DNA of 40,767 nt from the IMG/VR virus record IMGVR_UViG_3300027973_000094, positions 1 to 40,767 of that record. One strand, written 5' to 3'. Both the position numbers and the translations under genes were made by a program. Source of the stretch: a virus. The notes beneath the pieces are model-generated. The model saw only the letters and a program-made list of their open reading frames with translations. It did not search any database and was not told where the DNA came from. Positions 25,256 to 32,109 of this stretch are shown here, one piece after another. Each line of letters opens with the position of its first letter. The first letter of the stretch is position 1.

Positions 25256-25834
25256 ATGCAAGGATTTATTACGGATTTGCAGGACACCAACGCACAACTC
25301 CGAGCAGCCGTAGAGACCCGCCTAGCCGGTGGCTGCTGCGACGGTGGCAAGTGCCAGCCGGCGGACGACGCACCCGAGCGGTGGCGTGTGGCAGCACAAG
25401 CCAGCGCCGAGAAGTACCACGCCGAGCGAGCCGAGCCCGATGAGCAGATCCCGGTTGATTGGATTCTGCAAGGACAGAAGGAAATGGACGCAGCACCGGA
25501 CGACATCCGCTGGACGGGTGACAGCATCCTTGCCAAGGATCACGACGACGTCAGTCCTGCCGAGAGATTGCTGATGGATGCCATTGACGTCGTGCGTGAC
25601 CGACGACCGAAGTACGGCGGGCCGAAGCACCACTTCCGTCGCACCATCGGGATGATCAACGCCGCTTTCGCCGACGTGCTGAAGCGTCCGCTGACTGAAA
25701 GCGATTGGGCAATATTCATGACGTTCGACAAGGTGGCACGATTCCTCGGGCCAAACAAGACGGCAGACGGGCCAATCGATCTTGCTGGCTACGCAGCCTG
25801 CCTCGCCGAGTGCGAGTCGGCAGAGCCGGTCTAG
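25256..25834 (+). CDS. DUF6378-like protein
   Basis: The 192-residue product starts at ATG 25256, where GGAAGGA lies about 8 bases upstream; earlier in-frame starts (25202) lack a site. The N-terminal half has a CCDGGKC cluster and a charged helix. The C-terminal half (LLMDAIDVVRDRRPKYGGPK, then HFRRTIGMINAAFADVLKR and WAIFMTFDKVARFLG) matches, from memory, the DUF6378 phage family, a small all-helical domain distantly like MazG-type helical proteins. The activity is not established. Confidence 0.6.
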   Translation: MQGFITDLQDTNAQLRAAVETRLAGGCCDGGKCQPADDAPERWRVAAQASAEKYHAERAEPDEQIPVDWILQGQKEMDAAPDDIRWTGDSILAKDHDDVSPAERLLMDAIDVVRDRRPKYGGPKHHFRRTIGMINAAFADVLKRPLTESDWAIFMTFDKVARFLGPNKTADGPIDLAGYAACLAECESAEPV

Positions 25835-25842
25835 TTTGCCGC
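25826..25842 (+). promoter_or_regulatory. Recurrent intergenic box CCGGTCTAGTTTGCCGC
   Basis: This is the third close copy of the box at 2324 and 14658. It overlaps the end of the DUF6378-like gene and stands 39 bases before the ATG of the lysis-like gene block. CCTAGT at about 25851 resembles the CCTAGT at about 23605 before another gene. Confidence 0.3.
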
Positions 25843-25864
25843 CCGCCCCGCCTAGTCTGACGGG

Positions 25865-26227
25865 ATGGCAGCAGACCATCCATCCGCCGTCGCCGGGCTC
25901 GACGCACAAGTCATGTCGTTCCTGTCGGACGCCCGGCGCACGGCGGCTGACGGTCTGACGTGGCAAGAGTTCGGACGGTTGATGGTCTCTCTGCTGCGTC
26001 TCGCCGTGGAGACGCTTGACCGAGTCAAGACGCTTTCCGGTCCAGAGAAGAAGGCTATTGCCATTGCTGCCGTCGCTGCACTCTTCGACACGACGGCGGG
26101 CAGCTGCGTGCCGCTGATGGCATATCCAGCGTGGGCAATTCTTCGCCCAGCACTTCGTGCGTTTGTGCTCGCTCTAGCGAGCGGTGCCGTGGAATCCATG
26201 ATCCCTATGGTGAGGTCGTCAACGTGA
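25865..26227 (+). CDS. Small hydrophobic protein, possible holin
   Basis: The 120-residue protein is soluble-looking at first (LTWQEFGRLMVSLLRLAVE, then LSGPEKKAIAIAAVAALFD) and strongly hydrophobic from about residue 65 (VPLMAYPAWAILRPALRAF, VLALASGAVESM). The segment GPEKKAIAIAAVAALFD followed by a hydrophobic end is like some phage holin-family or lysis-block proteins. It opens a set of membrane genes followed by a membrane-anchored protease, so a lysis role is plausible. It overlaps the next GTG by 4 bases. Confidence 0.45.
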   Translation: MAADHPSAVAGLDAQVMSFLSDARRTAADGLTWQEFGRLMVSLLRLAVETLDRVKTLSGPEKKAIAIAAVAALFDTTAGSCVPLMAYPAWAILRPALRAFVLALASGAVESMIPMVRSST

Positions 26228-26781
26228 TCACAGCGTTACTTGTGGCTTTCGCCGTCTATGTCCTTGCCGGTCAACAGATCACCGAGAAGGCGAAGGCGTT
26301 CATCGCTACGGCAAAGATGCCGACGATTGACGGCAAGCACGTCGCCGCACTCGCCCTGGTCGTGGCTGCTGCGATTGCGTTCATGCCCGGCCGCTCGAGT
26401 AGCCCGACGCCGCAGCCCGTTCCAGTGCCGCCTGATGCGTTCAGCCTGAGAGGCAAGTTCATCGGCCCGACCGCTGCCGAGGATGCTGCGACGATGTCGG
26501 CTCTGTGCGGCGAGCTCGCTGAGTGCATCGAGTACGACGGCAAGCACGACCAGCGACTCAAGACCGGCGTTGCGTTCGACGACCTGCGGATTGCCGCCCG
26601 AGAGATGCGTTGCAAGGGCGAGAGCATAGGTGCTCGCCAGCCGCAAGTGCGAGACGCCGTACACAAGTTTCTAGACGATTCTGTTGGTTCGTCTGGCGGT
26701 CCAGTGACGCCCGAGAGCCGGGCGGCTTGGGTGGCTGCACTACGTGACCTGTCGAGGGCTGCTGCCGATGTCACGCGCTAA
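26224..26781 (+). CDS. Membrane protein with soluble C-terminal domain
   Basis: The 185-residue product starts at GTG 26224. There is one span at residues 2-14 (ITALLVAFAVYVLAG) and a second at about 38-56 (AALALVVAAAIAFMPG), then a proline-rich linker and a helical domain with three cysteines. The two spans with a short loop are holin-like, while the long tail is not. It overlaps both neighbours by a few bases. No family is recognised. Confidence 0.5.
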   Translation: MITALLVAFAVYVLAGQQITEKAKAFIATAKMPTIDGKHVAALALVVAAAIAFMPGRSSSPTPQPVPVPPDAFSLRGKFIGPTAAEDAATMSALCGELAECIEYDGKHDQRLKTGVAFDDLRIAAREMRCKGESIGARQPQVRDAVHKFLDDSVGSSGGPVTPESRAAWVAALRDLSRAAADVTR

Positions 26782-27844
26782 CCGTTGGTCTGTCGGTGCT
26801 GTCACGTTCGTCATTGTGATGGCGATCCTCGGCGTGCTCGTTGAGCGTGCCACCAAGAGAGTCGCCGCACGGATTGATGGGCAGTTCGGATACGTGCCCG
26901 ATCCTGTCGGGACGCGACAGTTTCTTGCTACCCTCGGTGACGAGAAGTATTTCTTTCAGGCTGGTGCCGAGGCAATGGAGCAGGCCAAAGGCATTGACGT
27001 CTTTTTGTATCGCCAACTGGATGCCGCACATCGAGCACGCTACGGCAAGCCGTTCGTCGTCGGCAGGCAACTCATCGGTGATTGCGTCAGCTGGGGCGCG
27101 ATGCACGCTGTCGCCGTCTCGGAGGCTGTGTCGTGGTCGCTTGGCAAACTGCCTGAGCCGCCACTGATGCCAGCAACAGAAGCGTTGTACGGTGGAGCCA
27201 GGGTAGAAGCCCGCAATAAGCCTGGCGACGGTGCCCAGCCCTACGGCGGATTTTCAGACGGTGCGACCGGCTTCGGTGCTGCCAAGTTCCTGCGTGAGTT
27301 TGGAGTCGTCTATCGCCAGAAGTATCCGTCTGCGGATCTCACTGAGTATTCGGGCGAGCGTGCCCGCCAGTGGGGAGCCTACGGCTGCGGTGGTCAGGGT
27401 GACGCGGGCCGATTGGATGCCGAGGCAAAGAAGCATCCGCTGCGGCATGTGGTCGCCGTTCGCTCTTGGGCTGAACTTGCGGCAGCGTTGGAGTCAGGAT
27501 ATCCCGTGACGCTGGCGAGCTCGCAGGGCTTCACTTCGACACGCAGTAAGGAGGGCATCTGCGAGGCTTCTGGGACATGGCAACATCAGATGTGTGCCAT
27601 AGGAATCCGCCACAAAAAGAACGGGGCACCGGATGACTTGTGCCTCGTGCTCAATAGCTGGGGACCGAATTGGTGCGGACCGAAAGAAAGCAAGTTCCCG
27701 AGCGACCAGCCTGACGGATCGTTCTGGGCACGCCGCAGCGTCATTGAAGGGATGCTTGAAGACGCATGGGCCATAGGCGACACGGCGGGCTTCAAATACC
27801 GAGACATTCACCACGGAAATTGGCTCTCGCCTTCACCAAACTAG
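26768..27844 (+). CDS. Membrane-anchored papain-like cysteine protease
   Basis: The 358-residue product starts at ATG 26768, overlapping the previous gene by 14 bases. Residues 7-26 form a membrane span or uncleaved signal (WSVGAVTFVIVMAILGVLV). The papain-type triad is visible: GDCVSWGAMHA gives Cys106, WQHQMCAIGI gives His273 and LVLNSWGPNW gives Asn296 in the classic NSWG context. The enzyme should act outside the inner membrane. In a set of small membrane genes it could serve in lysis by cutting envelope proteins or peptide crosslinks, or in virion entry. No muramidase or amidase gene is seen in the window. Confidence 0.75.
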   Translation: MSRANRWSVGAVTFVIVMAILGVLVERATKRVAARIDGQFGYVPDPVGTRQFLATLGDEKYFFQAGAEAMEQAKGIDVFLYRQLDAAHRARYGKPFVVGRQLIGDCVSWGAMHAVAVSEAVSWSLGKLPEPPLMPATEALYGGARVEARNKPGDGAQPYGGFSDGATGFGAAKFLREFGVVYRQKYPSADLTEYSGERARQWGAYGCGGQGDAGRLDAEAKKHPLRHVVAVRSWAELAAALESGYPVTLASSQGFTSTRSKEGICEASGTWQHQMCAIGIRHKKNGAPDDLCLVLNSWGPNWCGPKESKFPSDQPDGSFWARRSVIEGMLEDAWAIGDTAGFKYRDIHHGNWLSPSPN

Positions 27845-27853
27845 GAGACACGC

Positions 27854-28081
27854 ATGGGACTGCTTCTGTGGATTGCATTCGGTGCCGTCGTCGGCGGCAT
27901 CGCCAAGTGGTTGATGCCCGGTCGCTGCCCTCAAGGCTGGGTGCCCACCATCGGACTCGGCATCATCGGCTCTCTCGCTGGTGGTCTGCCGTTCGGGGAC
28001 GCTCCCGCCGGGCTCATCGGCAGCGTGATCGGTGCCTGCGTTGTGATGTTTTTCTACTCGATCTGGAGCGTTGACCGATGA
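27854..28081 (+). CDS. GlsB/YeaQ/YmgE-type small membrane protein
   Basis: The 75-residue protein has three hydrophobic spans. LLWIAFGAVVGGIAKWLMPG, then a WVPTIGLGIIGSLAGG segment and a GSVIGACVVMFFYS end, are the family hallmarks of this bacterial small membrane protein (historically named transglycosylase-associated). In a phage lysis cassette a protein with three short spans could work as a holin. ATG 27854 follows GGAG at 27844-27847. Confidence 0.75.
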   Translation: MGLLLWIAFGAVVGGIAKWLMPGRCPQGWVPTIGLGIIGSLAGGLPFGDAPAGLIGSVIGACVVMFFYSIWSVDR

Positions 28082-28338
28082 CACGACGAGAAATCCAATC
28101 CGCTCTGGTCGTCGGCCTGGTCGCCGTGGCTCTGACTTGGTGGGCCGCCACCAGCGACTACAGCCCGGTTAAGCCAGAACCGCAGCGTCCCGTCCTGCGG
28201 CTTATCCAGCGGCTCGCCCGCCTCGGACTCTGGGCAATGATGTTCGCCGAGCAGCCGCCATCCGAGCAGGCGTACGTCGTCCACGCTCGCGTAGACGCCG
28301 ATGGGAACCGAGTCCTCAACCACGGGCAAGGGTGGTAA
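28078..28338 (+). CDS. Small single-span membrane protein
   Basis: This 86-residue protein has one span at residues 7-24 (QSALVVGLVAVALTWWAAT), then a proline-rich stretch and an amphipathic segment with LARLGLWAMMFAEQPPSE. The start overlaps the previous stop by 4 bases. It may be a lysis accessory (antiholin or spanin-like) protein by context only. Confidence 0.5.
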   Translation: MTRREIQSALVVGLVAVALTWWAATSDYSPVKPEPQRPVLRLIQRLARLGLWAMMFAEQPPSEQAYVVHARVDADGNRVLNHGQGW

Positions 28339-28340
28339 TC

Positions 28341-28649
28341 ATGTGGCAGTACATCCTCTCGGTGCTTGCGGCCCTGTCCGCTGACCCTGCCCAGATCGAC
28401 CGTGAGGCACCTAGAGCCTCGGCGGCGGTCTCGGCAGCGTATGCCACCACGGCGACTGAGAAGGCGCCAGAGCCCTTGCCAGAGCCTCCTAGGCCCAGCT
28501 GCTGTACCGAGTGCGGCGGCAAGGGATACATCACCCACGGCGACGGGCACCGGACTGCTTGCCCGTGCCCATCGTCCTGCAAGTGCAAAACCCCGCCCGG
28601 CGCGTCGCTCACGCCTGTTTCATCTGCTCTGCCTGCGGGCGGGAGGTGA
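28341..28649 (+). CDS. Exported-looking cysteine-rich small protein
   Basis: The 102-residue product starts at ATG 28341. A short hydrophobic N-terminus (MWQYILSVLAALSA) could be a signal peptide. An Ala/Pro-rich linker follows, then a cluster CCTECGGKGYITHGDG and ACPCPSSCKCK with at least eight cysteines. CxxCGGKG resembles one half of a DnaJ-type zinc finger. A spanin-like or metal-binding envelope protein is possible. It is spaced 2 bases after the previous stop. Confidence 0.45.
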   Translation: MWQYILSVLAALSADPAQIDREAPRASAAVSAAYATTATEKAPEPLPEPPRPSCCTECGGKGYITHGDGHRTACPCPSSCKCKTPPGASLTPVSSALPAGGR

Positions 28650-28651
28650 CG

Positions 28652-29029
28652 GTGGGCGACGCGCCGGCTGGGATGCTGGCGCACTTGCGTGGCCGGCTGC
28701 GAGCAGAGATCGGACCTCAAGCCGTCAAGGCTGGCAGGGCGTTCGATGAGTTCGTAGACGCCATCTGCCGCTGCTGGAACGCAGAGCATTGGACGAAGCT
28801 GGCGAGGACTCAGCCAGAATCGCAGATGCTTGCCGTGATGGACGCCAAGGTGCTCATCGCCAAGGTTGGCGAGGACGTCGAAGCCATGTGGGGATCGTCG
28901 CCGGAACTGCGAACGCTCTACGCTGACGTCGGGCACCAGGCTGTCGAGGTGTTTGCTCGCCTCTGGTTTGAGTCAATGGCGAACCGTACGTGGATGCGTC
29001 AGGCATGCAAGGAAGCCCGACGAACTTGA
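28652..29029 (+). CDS. Helical phage protein of unknown function
   Basis: GTG 28652 is chosen because GGGAGG ends 5 bases upstream and the preceding gene stops at 28649, giving 125 residues. The frame is open to 28511, but that part would overlap the cysteine-rich gene. The protein is helical (AHLRGRLRAEIGPQAVKAGR, then FDEFVDAICRCWNAEHW, and a VFARLWFESMANRTWMRQA end). No family is recognised. Confidence 0.5.
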   Translation: MGDAPAGMLAHLRGRLRAEIGPQAVKAGRAFDEFVDAICRCWNAEHWTKLARTQPESQMLAVMDAKVLIAKVGEDVEAMWGSSPELRTLYADVGHQAVEVFARLWFESMANRTWMRQACKEARRT

Positions 29030-29053
29030 CGTCTGTGCAACACTCACCGCATG
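29026..29053 (+). promoter_or_regulatory. TTGACG box 25 bases before ATG
   Basis: TTGACG at 29026-29031 starts 25 bases before ATG 29051, the same arrangement as at 23589, and both end GCATGG at a 17-base spacing. It overlaps the stop of the preceding gene. It could be a promoter for the last rightward gene of this block. Confidence 0.3.
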
Positions 29054-29440
29054 GGCGAGGTACAGCGTTCATTCATGACCGACGATGATTTGCCGCCAGC
29101 AAAAGGCAAGCGACGCCGCATGCCCGAGAGGTTGACGCCACCCATGCGGAAGTTCCTGACGAAGCTGGCGAGGATCGGTGCTCGGGTCACTTGGTGCATC
29201 GAGTTGCTTTACGATCCCAGCAAGGGAGGGCAGGGCGAGTTGTCAGACAGAGCCAGGGCGGGAGACCATACGCTCGTCCTCGACACTGTCCGCGAGGTGG
29301 AATATCGAGCGTCGCAGCTGGCCGAGGACATAGAAATATTCATGACGCCACCGGAAAAGCTGCCTTCTGAACCGGGCAAGCCAGCCAGGGTGGAAGCGAT
29401 GGCGAGACGGCAGGCGGCGAAGCTGCACATCTTTGACTGA
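29051..29440 (+). CDS. Small basic phage protein of unknown function
   Basis: The 129-residue protein may start at ATG 29051 or at ATG 29075 (MTDDDLPPAKGKRRR); neither has a strong ribosome site. A basic stretch (KGKRRRMPERLTPPMRKFL) is followed by a helical part with EVEYRASQLAEDIEIF and a basic end. It is the last rightward gene before the leftward integrase group. No family is recognised. Confidence 0.5.
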   Translation: MGEVQRSFMTDDDLPPAKGKRRRMPERLTPPMRKFLTKLARIGARVTWCIELLYDPSKGGQGELSDRARAGDHTLVLDTVREVEYRASQLAEDIEIFMTPPEKLPSEPGKPARVEAMARRQAAKLHIFD

Positions 29441-29525
29441 TCGTATCGGCAAACGTACACATTTTGTGGTTTTTGCAACACGTTTGGGGCAAGTGTCGCT
29501 ACACGTAACATGACGGTTCGTGCGA
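29441..29525. other. Convergent intergenic gap, no clear element
   Basis: These 85 bases separate convergent genes. They contain an AT-richer patch (ATTTTGTGGTTTTTGC) and no good hairpin. This would be one place to look for attP, but I see no core-type repeat. Confidence 0.3.
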
Positions 29526-29801
29526 CTAGGTGTGCAGTCGCTCCATCAGCTTGCGGAGCGCGACAACGCCGGGATCGTCTTTGCCTAAGTGGTCGTCTGC
29601 CCAATCTGCGACGATCTCAATCGCCGTCCGATTTTCGTCGGTGAGCGTGGGTGCCCGGTTCCACTTCACTCGCTCCTCGATCATGGCGGAAGCCAACTCA
29701 TACGCCCGTGTAGCGAGAGTGGTGTCTCCGAGGTCGCCAAGCGATTGGTCCGCCAGCAGCCCCGTCAACGCCGCAGCGGCGAACGTGTCGCGGTCAGTCA
29801 T
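29526..29801 (-). CDS. Small helical phage protein
   Basis: This leftward 91-residue protein begins MTDRDTFAAAALTGLLADQS and continues TRAYELASAMIEERVKW, a pattern I associate with small phage proteins of unknown function. It overlaps the end of the gene upstream of it (29794-30003) by 8 bases, so the two are translated together in the integrase-side operon. Confidence 0.6.
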   Translation of the reverse strand: MTDRDTFAAAALTGLLADQSLGDLGDTTLATRAYELASAMIEERVKWNRAPTLTDENRTAIEIVADWADDHLGKDDPGVVALRKLMERLHT

Positions 29802-30003
29802 CTAGCAGCCCCGGCCTTTCTCTGAGCATCTCGCGAATCCCCTCGAGGTGCCGTCGCGTCTCCTCGCTTGGTTCGCCGTGCTTGAGGATGCTGCGGCAGT
29901 GCTGATCGACCGCCCAGATCGCCGACTTGGCGTCGCGCCCCTGCATGGCAGCGTCGAACTCGGCCTGTTCGTCTGGCAATCGGAAGCGGAGGATGGCGTG
30001 CAT
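29794..30003 (-). CDS. Small phage protein downstream of integrase
   Basis: Leftward, 69 residues from the ATG at 30003 (MHAILRFRLPDEQAEFDAAM). An earlier in-frame start at 30051 would include poorly structured sequence. The middle (AKSAIWAVDQHCRSILKHG) is typical of short phage proteins seen near integrase or small regulators. A TTGACGCTTGCGC stretch lies 48 bases upstream (30051 downward on this strand). No function is known. Confidence 0.6.
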   Translation of the reverse strand: MHAILRFRLPDEQAEFDAAMQGRDAKSAIWAVDQHCRSILKHGEPSEETRRHLEGIREMLRERPGLLDD

Positions 30004-30114
30004 TTTCGTGTTTCGCGAATGTGGAACGCCCGATTGTGGCGCAAGCGTCAAATGTTAGGGAATGTCGGCTCAAATGCTTTAGGGGCAGACGTTTCGTCAC
30101 ATTGACAGAGTTGG

Positions 30115-31029
30115 TCAAGGATTTGGGTCTTCGTTCCTTGCGTCCAAATCCAGCTTCGGCAGGTAGTCCAGCGCCCTTTTCGCCTGCGTGATTCTCGGGT
30201 CTAGGTAGTGCTGCCGCGTCATTTCCGGCGATGCGTGCCCGAGGTGCTCTGTAGCGTCACCGCCGCCAAGTGCCACGTAGCTGGCCGACGACTTCCGCAG
30301 CCTGTGAAAGCCCGTGCCACGCACACCAGCCCGCCGGCACAGCAGCCTCAGGCTGGGCCAAAGCGAGTGGTACGCTCGATCCCAACGCCACACCAGAGCC
30401 TCGGGCGGGCCTGCCTGCATCCGCATCATGTCAGCCAAGTCTGGCGTGATGGCTCGCTGGATGTCGGTGCAGCGTCCCTTTCGCGTCTCGGCTCTAAACA
30501 GGAGCGTCTGCCCGTCTAGGTCAACATCCTGCCAACGAATCTCAAGCAGTGGAGAAATACGTTCGCCGCTGCACCAAGCAGCGTAAATAATCGTGCTCCA
30601 CCACCAAGCGGCTGGCTTGCCGTCAATGTGCCCTATCCGCTGCTTCGCCAGCCGGATGAGCCGCGAGACCTCATCGACTGTGTACGCCTGCGGAGCGTGG
30701 CGAATCTTCCGCATCCGTGGCAGGGATAGGAACTCAACGTCTGTGCCGTCTGAACGCTTCAGACGCTTCTTACCGGCCCAGTTAGCCAAAGCTGTCAGTT
30801 GGGACTTGTCCTTGGCTACCGAGGCGGCAGAGGGCTTGCCACGCTTCCGTGGAGTGGCTGCACGCCAGCGGAGGAATCCGGCGACGACCAAGTCGTCGAT
30901 GTCGTCAATCGTCGGCTCGTGCTTGAGGAACTCGGCAAAGCGGTCAAGCGTGTGCCCGTAGAGCACCACCGTTCTGTCAGTCAGGTTTTGAAGAATCGCG
31001 TATCGGTTCAGCACATCTCTCAGCGTCAT
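30115..31029 (-). CDS. int: Tyrosine site-specific integrase
   Basis: The 304-residue product is counted from the ATG at 31029, which has AGAAGGA about 9 bases upstream; in-frame ATGs at 31059 and 31086 lie at or before the -10 box and are rejected. An N-terminal SAM-like core-binding domain (VLYGHTLDRFAEFLKHEPT) is followed by the catalytic domain: Arg157 (CSGERISPLLE), Lys184, His242-x-x-Arg245 (GFHRLRKSSASY), His265 (EHLGHASPEM) and Tyr275 (RQHYLDPR). The enzyme integrates the phage into, and with a helper excises it from, the host chromosome. It is transcribed away from the excisionase-like gene. Confidence 0.93.
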   Translation of the reverse strand: MTLRDVLNRYAILQNLTDRTVVLYGHTLDRFAEFLKHEPTIDDIDDLVVAGFLRWRAATPRKRGKPSAASVAKDKSQLTALANWAGKKRLKRSDGTDVEFLSLPRMRKIRHAPQAYTVDEVSRLIRLAKQRIGHIDGKPAAWWWSTIIYAAWCSGERISPLLEIRWQDVDLDGQTLLFRAETRKGRCTDIQRAITPDLADMMRMQAGPPEALVWRWDRAYHSLWPSLRLLCRRAGVRGTGFHRLRKSSASYVALGGGDATEHLGHASPEMTRQHYLDPRITQAKRALDYLPKLDLDARNEDPNP

Positions 31030-31058
31030 TGTTGTCGTCCTTCTCGTGTAGAAGGGCA

Positions 31059-31086
31059 TAGTATACAGCGGTGTACAGGTGTACAA
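31059..31086 (-). promoter_or_regulatory. Integrase promoter with TGTAC repeats
   Basis: On the minus strand, TTGTAC (31086-31081) and TATACT (31065-31060) are 15 bases apart, about 30 bases before the integrase ATG. The plus strand reads GTATAC, GTGTAC and GTGTAC at 31061, 31071 and 31079, so a three-fold GTRTAC repeat covers the promoter and may be a protein-binding site. The 15-base spacer is shorter than ideal. Confidence 0.55.
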
Positions 31087-31117
31087 GGGGGGTAGTCCCG
31101 CCCTCTCCGCTAAACAT

Positions 31118-31150
31118 CCGCCCGGTAGCCATCCTAAAGCTGCCGGGCGG
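31118..31150. other. Strong hairpin between divergent integrase and excisionase-like genes
   Basis: CCGCCCGG at 31118-31125 pairs with CCGGGCGG at 31143-31150, extended inward by a T-G wobble and AGC/GCT, with a 9-base loop. It has no U-tract on either strand. It could insulate the two promoters, end antisense transcripts, or be part of the attachment region. Confidence 0.45.
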
Positions 31151-31203
31151 GCCGGGCAACGAGCGGGACGGGAATCGGTGAGGACTGGAAATCTTGCGTT
31201 AGT

Positions 31204-31231
31204 TTGACCAACTATCGGTTGGTGGTAGTAT
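31204..31231 (+). promoter_or_regulatory. Promoter of excisionase-like gene with operator in spacer (O1)
   Basis: TTGACC (31204-31209) and TAGTAT (31226-31231) are 16 bases apart. The spacer holds CCAACTATCGGTTGG (31208-31222), an inverted repeat related to the operators at 31574 and 32088. Transcription would start near ATG 31239, so the message would be almost leaderless. Confidence 0.65.
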
Positions 31232-31238
31232 CTGAGGA

Positions 31239-31517
31239 ATGGTCAGCATGTCTCACAACATCGACGGCATCGAGTACCTCACGATTGCGGAGGCCGTTGA
31301 CTACATGGGCTGCACCGATGGCTGGGTGCGGATTCTGCTGCGAACCAAGAAACTTCGCGGCAAGCAAATCGGGCAGCGGCTCTGGCTCGTTACCCGAGAG
31401 AGTGCGTCTGAAATGCGTGACAACCTCACGACTAGGGCGAAGGGGAAAAAGCACCTCGCCAAGCGGCCTGCTGCATCTAGGCAAAAGCCCAAGAAAGCAG
31501 TTCGGCGCAAGAAGTAG
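31239..31517 (+). CDS. Excisionase-like helix-turn-helix protein
   Basis: The product is 92 residues from ATG 31239 or 89 from ATG 31248; the second has GAGGA 9 bases upstream, the first would be read from a leaderless transcript. Residues about 12-60 (YLTIAEAVDYMGCTDGWVRI, then LLRTKKLRGKQIGQRLWLV) are a MerR/HTH_17-type winged helix as found in excisionases and small regulators. The tail is very basic. Divergent from integrase, it is the natural excisionase candidate. It may also bind the operators that cover its own and two further promoters. Confidence 0.7.
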   Translation: MVSMSHNIDGIEYLTIAEAVDYMGCTDGWVRILLRTKKLRGKQIGQRLWLVTRESASEMRDNLTTRAKGKKHLAKRPAASRQKPKKAVRRKK

Positions 31518-31564
31518 CGTTTCTCTCGGGAAAAAAGCACCTGCAAAAATCTTTTCTAACGCAC

Positions 31565-31592
31565 TTGCAGCCTAACTACCGATAGCTATACT
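31565..31592 (+). promoter_or_regulatory. Promoter with operator in spacer (O2)
   Basis: TTGCAG (31565-31570) and TATACT (31587-31592) are 16 bases apart; the spacer contains AACTACCGATAGC (31574-31586), 12 bases of which (AACTACCGATAG) are identical to the operator at 32088. ATG 31599 lies 6 bases after the -10 box. Confidence 0.65.
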
Positions 31593-31598
31593 GTGGGC

Positions 31599-31625
31599 AT
31601 GCGAGCGAATGAGACTCGCGGATGA
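31599..31625 (+). CDS. Possible 8-residue leader peptide
   Basis: A short frame MRANETRG begins at ATG 31599, which would be at the very 5' end of the transcript from the promoter at 31565-31592. It ends 18 bases before the start of the following gene. It may be a regulatory leader peptide or chance; no ribosome site precedes it. Confidence 0.25.
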   Translation: MRANETRG

Positions 31626-31643
31626 CGAACCGGAGACGAAACG

Positions 31644-31865
31644 ATGAAGACCAAGGGCAACACGACCGGCATCAACAGGCAAGAAATGTCCCGCCGCGCC
31701 GAATCAATACGGTTCGCGTTGCAAAAACTCTCAAGCACTCTTGATGGCTTGATGGACGACGTTGGCGGCGAAGAAGGACTGCCGGACGCTTACGAAACCC
31801 TGCACGATGTTCAGTCCGACATTGACCGTTGTTGTGACAGCCTGCTCAATCGGTTTGCGCTGTAG
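31644..31865 (+). CDS. Small acidic helical protein in lysogeny-control region
   Basis: The 73-residue product starts at ATG 31644 with GGAG about 8 bases upstream. It is helical (RRAESIRFALQKLSSTLDGL, then LHDVQSDIDRCCDSLLNRF). It is expressed from the operator-controlled promoter at 31565. No family is recognised; small acidic proteins at this place in temperate phages are often anti-repressors or establishment factors, but that is only context. Confidence 0.55.
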   Translation: MKTKGNTTGINRQEMSRRAESIRFALQKLSSTLDGLMDDVGGEEGLPDAYETLHDVQSDIDRCCDSLLNRFAL

Positions 31866-31882
31866 CGATCCACAGCCACCAC

Positions 31883-31908
31883 GCCCGCTGGCAATCTCGC
31901 CAGCGGGC
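31883..31908 (+). terminator. Perfect 10-bp hairpin after small gene
   Basis: GCCCGCTGGC (31883-31892) pairs perfectly with GCCAGCGGGC (31899-31908) around a 6-base loop. The downstream sequence TCAAGGATTCTT lacks a full U-run. A partial terminator is likely. Confidence 0.5.
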
Positions 31909-31941
31909 TCAAGGATTCTTCCGGCCACGGAGGGCCACGCG

Positions 31942-32085
31942 ATGCGACGCCACATAGACCGACTCATTCAAGCGTTGGTCTTCATCCGCCTCGGGCAGCA
32001 GCTCGGCACTGATTCGGATCTCGCTCAGTCGGTCGCTCACAGCATTGACTTTGTGGTTTCAACGCTCTCCCGATTTCTCTCTTGA
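31942..32085 (+). CDS. Very small protein, 47 residues
   Basis: ATG 31942 has GGAGGG 7 bases upstream, a stronger site than most genes here. It encodes 47 residues with an amphipathic helical pattern (RRHIDRLIQALVFIRLGQQL). It ends inside the next promoter. It could be a small regulator or membrane-active peptide; no family is recognised. Confidence 0.45.
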   Translation: MRRHIDRLIQALVFIRLGQQLGTDSDLAQSVAHSIDFVVSTLSRFLS

Positions 32086-32109
32086 CGAACTACCGATAGT
32101 TATTAGCCT
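32082..32109 (+). promoter_or_regulatory. Promoter with operator in spacer (O3)
   Basis: TTGACG (32082-32087) and TAGCCT (32104-32109) are 16 bases apart, with AACTACCGATAGTT (32088-32101) filling the spacer; its AACTA/TAGTT arms are perfectly inverted. A weaker copy, ACCTACCGCTATC, follows at 32110-32122. About 130 bases of leader precede the next gene. Confidence 0.6.

Noticed and set aside
25186-25443. Open frame starting MGYDLSDDIT just after the metallophosphoesterase
   Set aside because: The start looks plausible, but the rest is an arginine/serine-rich shadow of the DUF6378-like gene, which has the better ribosome site.
31118-31150. Hairpin as a tRNA or attachment core
   Set aside because: It has no cloverleaf or CCA end and no second copy in the window to define an att core.
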